This document shows, piece by piece, positions 16,918 to 24,476 of a stretch of DNA of 64,000 nucleotides. Source of the DNA: Rhodobacterales bacterium HKCCA1288 (GTDB taxonomy: Bacteria; Pseudomonadota; Alphaproteobacteria; Rhodobacterales; Rhodobacteraceae); NCBI GenBank assembly GCA_015693905.1, contig CP065161.1, positions 1,719,001-1,783,000 on the forward strand, in the 5' to 3' direction. Position 1 is the first letter of the stretch; every line of letters begins with the position of its first letter. The notes under the pieces were generated by a model. The model ran no database searches. It was not told where the DNA came from and saw only the letters and a program-made list of their open reading frames with translations. Both the position numbers and the translations under genes were made by a program.

Positions 16918-18609
16918 ATGTCCGCCCCCGCCCCCCAAATGGCCCGTGCCAAAACGCGCCGCATTTTGTCGATCTATTTGCCGCATCTTGCTGCGGAGCA
17001 AATCTTGCGCCTGCATCGCGGCACGAGCCTGCAACCACTTGCCGTGATTGCGGAAGCGGGCAATCGGCAAGTTCTCTCCTCGCTCTGCCCCAAAGCACAA
17101 GCCGCAGGGCTTTATCGTGGACAGGCGTTAAGCGCCGCTATGGCGCTATGTGCAAATCTGATCACCCGCAGTCAAAACCCCGCGCAAGAACAAGCCTTTC
17201 ACAAGGCACTGTGTCGATGGGCAGAGAAATTTTCGCCTTGGATCGCGGCGGAGGGGACAGATGGTCTGGTGATGGATATTTCTGGCTGCGCTCATCTTTT
17301 TGGTGGGGAAACCGCCATGGCCGAGACCATTTGCGCCGATCTCGCGGCATTGGGCCTGAGTGCGGAAATCGGGCTTGCCGATACGCGCGGGGCAGCTTGG
17401 GCCTTGGCCCGCTTTGGACATGGTCGTGGCAGAGCGCATCAAGCCCGTGGTGATGCCATCAGCCAAGAAGCGCGCGCCACGCGGGCACGCGCCGCTTTGC
17501 GCAGGCGTGACATGGGCCCAAAATTTGCGCCACCCGCCCACCAAAGCAAAGAGATGCCCATACATATCGCCCCCCCTTTGGAAACCCGCGCGGCAGTTTT
17601 GCCCTTGCCTATCGCCGCTTTGCGGCTTGGGGACGAAACGATAGACGGGTTGGCACGGCTTGGCCTGCATCAGATTCACCATCTGCTTGCGCAACCCCGC
17701 GCAGGTCTGGCACGGCGCTTTGGCCCGTTTTTGCTCCAGCGCCTTGACCAAGCTTTGGGAAGTCTTGCCGAACCTGTCTCGCCCGCGCGCAGCACGCCCT
17801 ATTTCGCGGTGCGCATGAGCTTTCCCGAACCCATTGGCACAAGTGATGATCTTGATGCAGCGATCCTGCGTTTAACCGAAGCGCTGTGTCAAAAGCTCGA
17901 CAAAGCAGGGCGAGATCTGCGCAGCCTACGTCTTGATCTTGCCGAAATGACCGAAGCGCGCCGTCATATCACTTTGCGGCTTGCGCGCAGCCATACCGAT
18001 GCGCGCACCGTTTACAGCCTGTTGAAATTACAGATGGAACAAGGCCTCAAAGATTTAGAACCTTCTACAGCCTTTGACATGATCCGCCTTGAGGCGCTGC
18101 AAACCGAAGCGCGCAATGCCATCCCACATCAAGGCGGGGATCGTGCCGCGCGCGCCCATGCGGCGCGCAGCGCCTTGGACGATCTGATCACGCGCATTGG
18201 CACAAGGATTGGGCTAGAAGCAATCACCCGACCCCATCCTGCGGACAGTCATCTGCCCGAAAAATCACAGAAGTCTCTTGCGGCCGCATGGTCAGACCCG
18301 TTTGAGGGCCTATGGCCACGCGCGCATCTTCCGCGCCCTTTAACCCTATTCAAGCCCGAATTTATTGATGCCCCCGACAGCCCAGAACCGCCATTTCGCT
18401 TTGCCTGGCGGCGACAAAATTTCACTGTGAAATCCTATATCGGCCCTGAAAGAATCGCGCCAGAATGGTGGCTTGATGACCCCAATTGGCGCACTGGATT
18501 GCGGGATTATTGGTGCATTACCACCGAGCAAGGCGCCAGATTATGGCTTTTTTATGCCCATGGGGGCGCGATAACAGGCGGTTGGTTTGCTCAGGGTGAC
18601 TTCACCTAA
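16918..18609 (+). CDS. imuB: ImuB, Y-family polymerase-like mutasome protein
   Basis: This 563-residue protein is related to Y-family DNA polymerases but catalytically degenerate: where active enzymes have DMDAF, it reads IYLPHLAAEQ. GLVMDISGCAHLFGG is typical of ImuB. A RPLTLF segment at about residue 475 resembles the beta-clamp-binding motif of the family. ImuB acts as an adaptor connecting DnaE2, ImuA and the sliding clamp in SOS mutagenesis. The perfect LexA box directly upstream supports DNA-damage induction. Oddly, neither imuA nor dnaE2 adjoins it. Upstream is a transglycosylase and downstream an RTX protein, so the partners must be elsewhere or absent. Confidence 0.88.
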   Translation: MSAPAPQMARAKTRRILSIYLPHLAAEQILRLHRGTSLQPLAVIAEAGNRQVLSSLCPKAQAAGLYRGQALSAAMALCANLITRSQNPAQEQAFHKALCRWAEKFSPWIAAEGTDGLVMDISGCAHLFGGETAMAETICADLAALGLSAEIGLADTRGAAWALARFGHGRGRAHQARGDAISQEARATRARAALRRRDMGPKFAPPAHQSKEMPIHIAPPLETRAAVLPLPIAALRLGDETIDGLARLGLHQIHHLLAQPRAGLARRFGPFLLQRLDQALGSLAEPVSPARSTPYFAVRMSFPEPIGTSDDLDAAILRLTEALCQKLDKAGRDLRSLRLDLAEMTEARRHITLRLARSHTDARTVYSLLKLQMEQGLKDLEPSTAFDMIRLEALQTEARNAIPHQGGDRAARAHAARSALDDLITRIGTRIGLEAITRPHPADSHLPEKSQKSLAAAWSDPFEGLWPRAHLPRPLTLFKPEFIDAPDSPEPPFRFAWRRQNFTVKSYIGPERIAPEWWLDDPNWRTGLRDYWCITTEQGARLWLFYAHGGAITGGWFAQGDFT

Positions 18610-18652
18610 AAGGCGAAACTCAAATAATTTCAATGCATTGCTGATTTGCGAA

Positions 18653-18682
18653 CAATCCGTTTCCAAGGATTGGATTTTTTTA
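18653..18682 (+). terminator. Possible intrinsic terminator after imuB
   Basis: CAATCC (18653-18658) pairs with GGATTG (18667-18672) around an 8-base loop, followed by GA and seven T. The stem is short (6 bp), so confidence is moderate. Confidence 0.45.
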
Positions 18683-18746
18683 TTTGGTTAATAATGTCTA
18701 AAAATATAAGATTGTGGCCGAATAATGGCATTTAGGGGTTTATGCT

Positions 18747-19859
18747 ATGCTTGCTCTTTTGTTGATGGCGCCAATCTTGGCTGCGGGCATCGGCTATGCT
18801 GTGCTTACCGATGAAAATAACGATGACGACAACAGATCATCAAATGGCGCTGGCGCAGGTTCTGGTGCCAGCTCAGGTGGAGGCGCTGGCGCAGGTGCGG
18901 GCTCAGGTGCGGGCGCTGGATCGGCAAGTGTTCCCAATATCAATCTCACAGATGGCGCAGATAGCAGAACCATGTCTGACGCAGGGGCCCTCTTCGCAAA
19001 AGACGGTGATGACACGATCACTGGGTCAAATGGGGATGACTTCATTCGCCTCGGCGCCGGCAATGACAGCGTTACGGGCCGCGCTGGCAATGATGAAATT
19101 TTCGGCGATATCGGCGATGACACGCTGCTTGGGTCTTTTGGCAATGACACGCTGTTTGGCGGCTTCGGCAATGACGAAATGCAGGGTAATGGCGGCGATG
19201 ACAGTCTCGCGGGCGGCGCAGGTTCGGACACGATTACTGGCGGCACGGGCAATGACTCGATTGTCGGTGAAGGCGATGGCGACCTTCTTTGGGGCGGCGA
19301 AGGCAATGACACATTGCTAGGCTTCACAGGCAATGACACGCTTTTTGGCGGTGTGGGAGATGACAGCCTTGATGGCGGCTTTGGCTCCGACAGTCTGGTG
19401 GATGGGATCGGACGCAACACCCTAATCGGCGGTGGCGGTGCAGATTCCTTGGCCGCCTTGGACGAATACAATACAGGGGCAGGCGCGGCGAATGCGGATA
19501 CGTTGAATGGCGGCTCTGAGGGTGATGTCTTGGTCGGCGACAATGGCGATGTTCTGACAGGCGGCTCTGGTGTTGATGCCTTCGGCGTTCAAGTGACCAA
19601 AGCGGCAGGGGCCGCGCTACTGACAGAAAATGTTGTGACTGTGACCGATTTCACCGCGAACGAAACGCTACAAGTGCTGCTGACCAATGCAGATGGTTCT
19701 TCGGCTGATCTGACAGGGGCGAGTTTGCAATTGGTGGCAGACGGCGCAAACACCAATGTTCTTGTGTCCTTTGGTGGTGGGCCAGGCACATTGGTCGCGA
19801 CCTTGCAAAACATTACGCCTACGCAAATTACCGCGGGATCAATTACCCTGACAAATTAA
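18747..19859 (+). CDS. Membrane-anchored RTX-repeat (calcium-binding) protein
   Basis: A 370-residue acidic protein. Residues 1-20 are a hydrophobic anchor or uncleaved signal (LALLLMAPILAAGIGYAVL). Residues ~22-65 form an Asp-rich then Gly/Ala/Ser repeat linker. Residues ~85-265 hold roughly 15 nonapeptides of the GGxGxDxLx type, such as GNDTLFGGF and GDDSLAGGA, which fold as a calcium-bound beta roll. The C-terminal ~100 residues form a beta-rich domain ending in SITLTN. No catalytic domain is seen, and no T1SS transporter is adjacent. The upstream 137 bases are AT-rich and contain AGGGG 8 bases before the ATG. A strong terminator follows. Role unknown; surface structure or calcium sensing are guesses. 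Confidence 0.8.
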   Translation: MLALLLMAPILAAGIGYAVLTDENNDDDNRSSNGAGAGSGASSGGGAGAGAGSGAGAGSASVPNINLTDGADSRTMSDAGALFAKDGDDTITGSNGDDFIRLGAGNDSVTGRAGNDEIFGDIGDDTLLGSFGNDTLFGGFGNDEMQGNGGDDSLAGGAGSDTITGGTGNDSIVGEGDGDLLWGGEGNDTLLGFTGNDTLFGGVGDDSLDGGFGSDSLVDGIGRNTLIGGGGADSLAALDEYNTGAGAANADTLNGGSEGDVLVGDNGDVLTGGSGVDAFGVQVTKAAGAALLTENVVTVTDFTANETLQVLLTNADGSSADLTGASLQLVADGANTNVLVSFGGGPGTLVATLQNITPTQITAGSITLTN

Positions 19860-19881
19860 GGTGCAATTCACTCCAACTGAA

Positions 19882-19912
19882 AAGGGCGCCATCTCTGGCG
19901 CCCTTCTTTTTT
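19882..19912. terminator. Intrinsic terminator between RTX gene and D-amino-acid operon
   Basis: AAGGGCGCCA (19882-19891), loop TCTC, TGGCGCCCTT (19896-19905), then C and a run of T. The perfect 10-bp stem has T-rich flank on the + side and A-rich flank on the other, so it may serve both converging units. Confidence 0.9.
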
Positions 19913-19919
19913 GGCCTGT

Positions 19920-20780
19920 TCAGATTGCCGCTTTACGGCTTTCTTCAAGGTAAATCTCGCGCAAACGTGTCGCCACAGGGCCAGGTTTGCCTGTGCCAAT
20001 CGGCGTTCCATCCAGTTCAACCACAGGCATCACGAAGGTTGAGGCCGAGGTGATAAATGCCTCATCTGCGGCTTGCGCCTCGGCGACTGTGAAGGGGCGT
20101 TCTTCTACCTTCATCTGTGCTTCACGCGCAAAACGCAGCACCGCTGCGCGGGTGATCCCATGCAAGATTTCAGTGCCAAGATTGCGGGTGATGATCGTGC
20201 CATCCTTAATGATATAAGCATTGTTTGACGTGCCTTCTGTCACAGCACCATCTTCCACCATCCACGCATCGTCACAGCCAGCCGCCTTTGCCATCATCTT
20301 GCCCATTGAAGGGTAAAGGAGCTGCACAGTCTTAATATCGCGCCGCCCCCATCGCTGATCTTCGATAGAGATCACCTTCATCCCTGTCTTTGCCATTGGG
20401 CTTTCTGCCAAACCTGGTTTGGACTGGGTGAACAGCACCAAGGTTGGCTCTGTCTCGGGGGCAGGATAGGCAAAATCGCGATCATTGGGTGCGCCGCGGG
20501 TGATCTGTAGATAGATCATACCATCGACCAAGGCATTGCGCGTGACCAGTTCGCGATGAATTTCAAGCAAGCGATCACTGTCACATGGCGCGCGCATATC
20601 CAATTCGTTCAAGGAGCGGGCAAGGCGTTTTGCGTGGCCTTCGAAGTCAATAAGTTTGCCATCCAAGACGCTGGTCACCTCATAGACGCCATCGGCAAAC
20701 AGAAACCCTCGATCAAACACCGAAACTTTGGCCTGATCCTCGGGCAGATATTCGCCGTTCACATATACGATGCGCGTCAT
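19920..20780 (-). CDS. dat: D-amino-acid transaminase
   Basis: A 286-residue fold-type IV PLP enzyme. It shows VSVFDRGFLFADGVYEVTS near the start (in parts, FDRGFLFADG), the PLP lysine in RDIKTVQLLYP and the phosphate-binding EGTSNNAYI. These match bacterial D-alanine/D-amino-acid transaminase, which moves the amino group between D-alanine (or D-Asp, D-Glu) and 2-oxo acids. It is the third gene of a tight minus-strand operon, 6 bases after dgcA. This placement suggests that it feeds D-glutamate to DgcN rather than only supplying D-amino acids for the wall. Direction in vivo is inference. Confidence 0.9.
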   Translation of the reverse strand: MTRIVYVNGEYLPEDQAKVSVFDRGFLFADGVYEVTSVLDGKLIDFEGHAKRLARSLNELDMRAPCDSDRLLEIHRELVTRNALVDGMIYLQITRGAPNDRDFAYPAPETEPTLVLFTQSKPGLAESPMAKTGMKVISIEDQRWGRRDIKTVQLLYPSMGKMMAKAAGCDDAWMVEDGAVTEGTSNNAYIIKDGTIITRNLGTEILHGITRAAVLRFAREAQMKVEERPFTVAEAQAADEAFITSASTFVMPVVELDGTPIGTGKPGPVATRLREIYLEESRKAAI

Positions 20781-20786
20781 CTCAAC

Positions 20787-21761
20787 TCATCCCCATAATT
20801 CTGGACGCGCAGGATGCACCCCGTCTGCGTCAAATGTCAAAGCGTGCTCACGGTCTTCTGCCAGAAGAAGCGGCCCGTCAAGATCGGTAATTGCCGCGCC
20901 TTGTGCCACGAGAAGCGCAGGGGCCATAGCAAGAGAACTGCCGACCATGCAGCCCACCATAATCCCATAGCCCTCCGCCACAGCCGCATCGCGCAACGCA
21001 AGCGCCTCTGTCAAACCGCCTGTTTTATCCAATTTGATGTTCACCATATCGTATTTGCCCACCAGATCAGGCAGGCTTGCACGATCATGGGCGGACTCAT
21101 CGGCGCAAACTGGTAAGGGGCGGGCGATTTCAGCCAAAAGATCATCGGCACCCGCAGGAAGCGGCTGTTCCACCATCTCGACCCCGAGACGGATCAGATG
21201 CGGCGCAAGATCGCTGTAGCTGTCCACAGTCCATCCCTCATTGGCATCCACGATGATCCGCGCGCGTGGCGCACCACGGCGCACCGCCTCAAGACGGGGC
21301 ATGTCATCGGGCGTGCCCAATTTAATCTTAAGCAGCGGACGGGATTGATGGCGCGCTGCCGCAGCCTCCATGCGCTCGGGCGTATCAAGCGACAGGGTAT
21401 AGGCTGTAATCTCAGCGCGCGGCGCGGTCGCAAGCCCCGCCAAATCCCAAACGGGCCGCCCCGTTGATTTTGCGTCCCAGTCCCACATCGCACAATCGAC
21501 TGCGTTTCGCGCGGCCCCTGCGGGCAATGCGTCCTGCAAGCTTTTACGATCAATCCCTGCAGGCAGCCCCTCTATTTGCGCCACGACCGAGGCAATGCTT
21601 TCGCCATAGCGCGCATAGGGCACAGATTCGCCCCGCCCCGTGATCCCATCGCGGCTGATATGGACTGTGACCACCTGCGCCTCACTGCGCGAGCCGCGTG
21701 AAATCGTAAAAACCTCGGCCAAGCGAAAGGTTTCGGGCGTGGCCGTGATGGTAAAACTCAT
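20787..21761 (-). CDS. dgcA: N-acetyl-D-glutamate racemase (enolase superfamily; dipeptide-epimerase-like)
   Basis: A 324-residue enolase-superfamily protein with a capping domain and a barrel. The acid/base lysine pair is in LLKIKLG (~residue 148). Metal ligands are in IIVDANEGW, in VEQPL and in CADESAHD, and a second lysine is in NIKLDKTGG. By sequence alone the class is usually called L-Ala-D/L-Glu epimerase. Next to a DUF1611 gene, the enzyme pair is known in marine bacteria as DgcA/DgcN, where DgcA racemises N-acetyl-D-glutamate to the L form. I choose that name on context; a cell-wall dipeptide epimerase is the alternative. The start overlaps the dgcN stop by 4 bases. Confidence 0.82.
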   Translation of the reverse strand: MSFTITATPETFRLAEVFTISRGSRSEAQVVTVHISRDGITGRGESVPYARYGESIASVVAQIEGLPAGIDRKSLQDALPAGAARNAVDCAMWDWDAKSTGRPVWDLAGLATAPRAEITAYTLSLDTPERMEAAAARHQSRPLLKIKLGTPDDMPRLEAVRRGAPRARIIVDANEGWTVDSYSDLAPHLIRLGVEMVEQPLPAGADDLLAEIARPLPVCADESAHDRASLPDLVGKYDMVNIKLDKTGGLTEALALRDAAVAEGYGIMVGCMVGSSLAMAPALLVAQGAAITDLDGPLLLAEDREHALTFDADGVHPARPELWG

Positions 21762-22759
21762 ATCGCCTCCAATGCGTCACAAAGACGTGCAGCACCTTGG
21801 CGGAAAGGATCGACAGCAGGCAAGTCCATACGCTTTTCAACCTCTGCCAGATAGGCCAAGGCTTCATCCTCGCCAAATGCTGCTGTGTTGATTGAGATCC
21901 CCACCACTTGCGCCGCTGCATTAGACTGGCGTGCAAGTGTCAGGGCCAGATCACGCAGCGCCTCAAGGCTTGGCATTTCATAATCGGGCAGACCACGCAT
22001 ATGGGGGCGGGTTGGTTCATGGCACAGGATCAACGCATCAGGCTGACCCCCATGCACCAAAGCCATGGTCACACCAGAATAGGAAATGTGGAACAGGCTG
22101 CCCTGTCCCTCAATCATATCCCAATGATCTGGGTCATTATCAGGGGTCAACCATTCCACCGCCCCTGCCATGAAATCCGCAATGACCGCATCCAATGGCA
22201 CGCCTTCGCCTGTAATCAGAATACCTGTCTGGCCCGTGGCGCGGAAACTGGATTTCAACCCGCGCGCCTTCATCTCGGCATCCATGGCCAACGCCGTATA
22301 CATCTTTCCGACCGAGCAATCCGTGCCAACGGCAAGGCAACGCTTGCCGCTGCGTTTAACGCCATTGGCAATGGGATATTGCACATTTGGCACCCGCACA
22401 TCATGCAGACTGCGCCCTGTCGCCTTGGCAACGGCGACCAAATCAGGCTCATCACGCAACAGATTGTGCAACCCAGAGGCCAGATCAAACCCTTCTTCTA
22501 GAGCCGCGATCAAAACCTTTTTCCACGCGGGCGAGATCACCCCGCCACGATTGGCAACGCCAATCACGAGGGTTTCCGCACCAGCGGCGCGCGCCTCGGC
22601 CAAAGTCATATCAGGCAAGCGCATATCGGCCTGACACCCTTCCATGCGGAATTGGCCTATTGCGTTCTCAGGACGCCAATCACGAATACCTCGCGCCACT
22701 TTGGCCGCCAAAGGGTCGGGCGCATCGCCCAAAAACAAAAGGTAAGGGGTCTTGATCAT
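21758..22759 (-). CDS. dgcN: D-glutamate N-acetyltransferase (DUF1611 family)
   Basis: A 333-residue DUF1611 protein. The P-loop-like segment GTDCSVGKMYTAL (around residue 143) and the conserved GQTGILITGEGV, EGQGSLFHISYSGV and CHEPTRPH are hallmarks of the family. Members studied in marine proteobacteria acetylate D-glutamate, the first step of a D-glutamate breakdown route continued by DgcA. It is the first gene of the minus-strand operon dgcN–dgcA–dat. The upstream 154 bases hold the probable promoter. Older databases label it as an unknown or NAD-dependent epimerase-like protein. Confidence 0.85.
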   Translation of the reverse strand: MIKTPYLLFLGDAPDPLAAKVARGIRDWRPENAIGQFRMEGCQADMRLPDMTLAEARAAGAETLVIGVANRGGVISPAWKKVLIAALEEGFDLASGLHNLLRDEPDLVAVAKATGRSLHDVRVPNVQYPIANGVKRSGKRCLAVGTDCSVGKMYTALAMDAEMKARGLKSSFRATGQTGILITGEGVPLDAVIADFMAGAVEWLTPDNDPDHWDMIEGQGSLFHISYSGVTMALVHGGQPDALILCHEPTRPHMRGLPDYEMPSLEALRDLALTLARQSNAAAQVVGISINTAAFGEDEALAYLAEVEKRMDLPAVDPFRQGAARLCDALEAI

Positions 22760-22913
22760 CTTGGCACTCCGACAAAGAGGTGAAGCTTTGTCACAGGATA
22801 ATCCAAGCCGTCAGAAATTCTTTCGCAAAATCACGCGACCTGCGCGCAATTTTCGCACGAATTTCTTGAAAAGCAGGCCACAATCGGTGGCTTATTGCGC
22901 CAATTCAGTCGAA

Positions 22914-23258
22914 TCAGGTCAAGTATCCCGAAACCTGTGGCGTCACTTCTTCAAAATCCAAAGCGGCGCGATCAGAGGCAGCGGTGTTGCGCTTGAATTC
23001 ATAGCGCATCAAATCGCCATCTTGTTCTGAGGCGATAATCAAGGCCTGACACTGGTGACGAGAGCCTTCATAAACATCCACCAAACCGCGCAAATGCGGG
23101 GTGGTTTCCGCGTCAACCGCGAAACCTGAGGGCGTGAATTCTAGGATTGCATAAACATCATCCCCGATCTGAACCGAACGGGTCGCACGGCGCTTGAGAT
23201 CGCGCATCTTCGCGTGGCGCAGGCCATCTACGACATCTTTGGGCAAAAAATCGTTCAT
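22914..23258 (-). CDS. Conserved small protein of unknown function
   Basis: A 114-residue soluble protein starting MNDFLPKDVVDGLR, with a basic patch (KMRDLKRRATR) followed by an alternating beta pattern (VQIGDDVYAILEF, RGLVDVYEG, CQALIIAS). I recognise no catalytic motif. The layout, a short basic helix then a small beta domain, is somewhat PilZ-like, but the RxxxR/DxSxxG motif is absent. The ATG at 23258 has AGGTG upstream and is preferred over one 36 bases earlier. It lies upstream of dgcN on the same strand (154-base gap) and is divergent from the glutathionyl reductase gene across a region with two inverted repeats. Confidence 0.65.
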   Translation of the reverse strand: MNDFLPKDVVDGLRHAKMRDLKRRATRSVQIGDDVYAILEFTPSGFAVDAETTPHLRGLVDVYEGSRHQCQALIIASEQDGDLMRYEFKRNTAASDRAALDFEEVTPQVSGYLT

Positions 23259-23294
23259 AACACACCTATCAATTCCCACTGTAACATGGATCAT

Positions 23295-23350
23295 GGTTGG
23301 TTTTGGTCAACATCGGGTTAACCAACCTGCAAATTCGTTGCCAATTTGCA
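23295..23350. promoter_or_regulatory. Two abutting inverted repeats in a divergent promoter region
   Basis: Repeat 1 is GGTTGGTT (23295-23302) with AACCAACC (23320-23327), spacer 17. Repeat 2 begins at the next base: TGCAAATT (23328-23335) with AATTTGCA (23343-23350), spacer 7. Both have perfect 8-bp arms. They lie between divergent starts at 23258 and 23463. The second has the size of a dimeric repressor operator; no T run follows, so a terminator is unlikely. Confidence 0.5.
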
Positions 23351-23462
23351 ACATGGGTTCTGTGCATATACGCAGAGTGCCTCTGCATGACCTAGGGTTG
23401 GACGAAAAGGCCACACGCATTAGGTCTGAGACAACAGGAAACAGCGAGACGAGGTGGAACCA

Positions 23463-24443
23463 ATGGGTCTTTTGGTCGATGGCACATGGCAAGATGTTTG
23501 GTATGACACCAAAAAATCAGGCGGCGCATTCCAGCGCAGTGTGGCCTCGTTTCGCAACTGGGTGACCGAAGATGGCAGTGCAGGCCCCTCGGGTGAAGGC
23601 GGCTTCAAGGCAGAATCGGGGCGCTATCACCTTTATGTTTCGCATGCGTGCCCTTGGGCCAATCGCGCCATGATCTTCCGCGCCATCAAGGGCCTGACTG
23701 ACCATATCAGCGTCAGCGTTGTGCACCCCGATATGCTGGGCGATGGGTGGACATTTTCGACAGATTTTGACGGGGCTACGGGGGACACACTCTACGGCCT
23801 GCCTTTCGCCCGTGATGTCTATCTCAAAGACACGCCCGACATGACGGGCCGCGTTACAGTTCCAATCCTGTGGGACAAAGAGCGCGAGAAAATCGTCTCG
23901 AATGAGAGTTCGGAAATTATCCGAATGTTCAATTCGGCCTTTAACGGGATCACAGGCGTCACGCAGGATTTCTACCCCGAAGAACTGCACCAAGAGATCG
24001 ACCAAGTGAATGCGCGCATTTATGACGAGGTGAATAACGGCGTCTACAAATCAGGGTTCGCGACCTCACAGGCGGCCTATGATGACGCTGTGCAGACCCT
24101 GTTTCACGCGCTCGATTGGTTAGAGGATCGCCTCAGTCGCAACCGCTATCTGATCGGCGCACGTATCACTGAGGCGGATTGGCGACTGTTTACCACGTTG
24201 ATCCGCTTTGATCTGGTTTATCACCTGCATTTCAAGTGCAACCGCAAGCGGATCATCGATTACCCCAATCTTTGGGGCTACACGCGCGAGCTATATCAAT
24301 GGGCGGGTGTGGCAGATACGGTGCATTTTGATCATATCGTCCGCCATTACCATTACAGCCACGATATGATTAATCCCGCACGCATCCTGCCGATTAACCC
24401 TGTGCTGGATTTCAACGCCCCACATGAGCGCGACCACCTCTAG
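23463..24443 (+). CDS. Glutathionyl-hydroquinone reductase (YqjG/PcpF-type GST)
   Basis: A 326-residue glutathione S-transferase of the Xi class. The thioredoxin-like domain holds the catalytic cysteine in SHACPWANRA (~residue 61). The conserved VPILWDKE and IVSNESSEIIRMFNSAF follow, and the helical domain includes GARITEADWRLFTTLIRFD. Such enzymes reduce glutathionyl-hydroquinones to hydroquinones in quinone detoxification. The ATG at 23463 is favoured by GAGGTG 9 bases upstream; a GTG nine bases earlier is possible. Inverted repeats in the upstream region (23295-23350) suggest repressor control. Confidence 0.92.
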   Translation: MGLLVDGTWQDVWYDTKKSGGAFQRSVASFRNWVTEDGSAGPSGEGGFKAESGRYHLYVSHACPWANRAMIFRAIKGLTDHISVSVVHPDMLGDGWTFSTDFDGATGDTLYGLPFARDVYLKDTPDMTGRVTVPILWDKEREKIVSNESSEIIRMFNSAFNGITGVTQDFYPEELHQEIDQVNARIYDEVNNGVYKSGFATSQAAYDDAVQTLFHALDWLEDRLSRNRYLIGARITEADWRLFTTLIRFDLVYHLHFKCNRKRIIDYPNLWGYTRELYQWAGVADTVHFDHIVRHYHYSHDMINPARILPINPVLDFNAPHERDHL

Positions 24444-24476
24444 GCGGGGCGGGACAAATCGCCTATCTAAGGCGGC

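Noticed and set aside
19000-19450. Regularly spaced short repeats that look array-like
   Set aside because: They are 27-base codon repeats of RTX nonapeptides inside a coding frame, not CRISPR repeats with unique spacers.
18794-19543. A 249-codon minus-strand frame opposite the RTX gene, rich in Pro and Ser
   Set aside because: It is the mirror of the repeated Gly-Asp codons. Periodic coding sequence gives such shadows.
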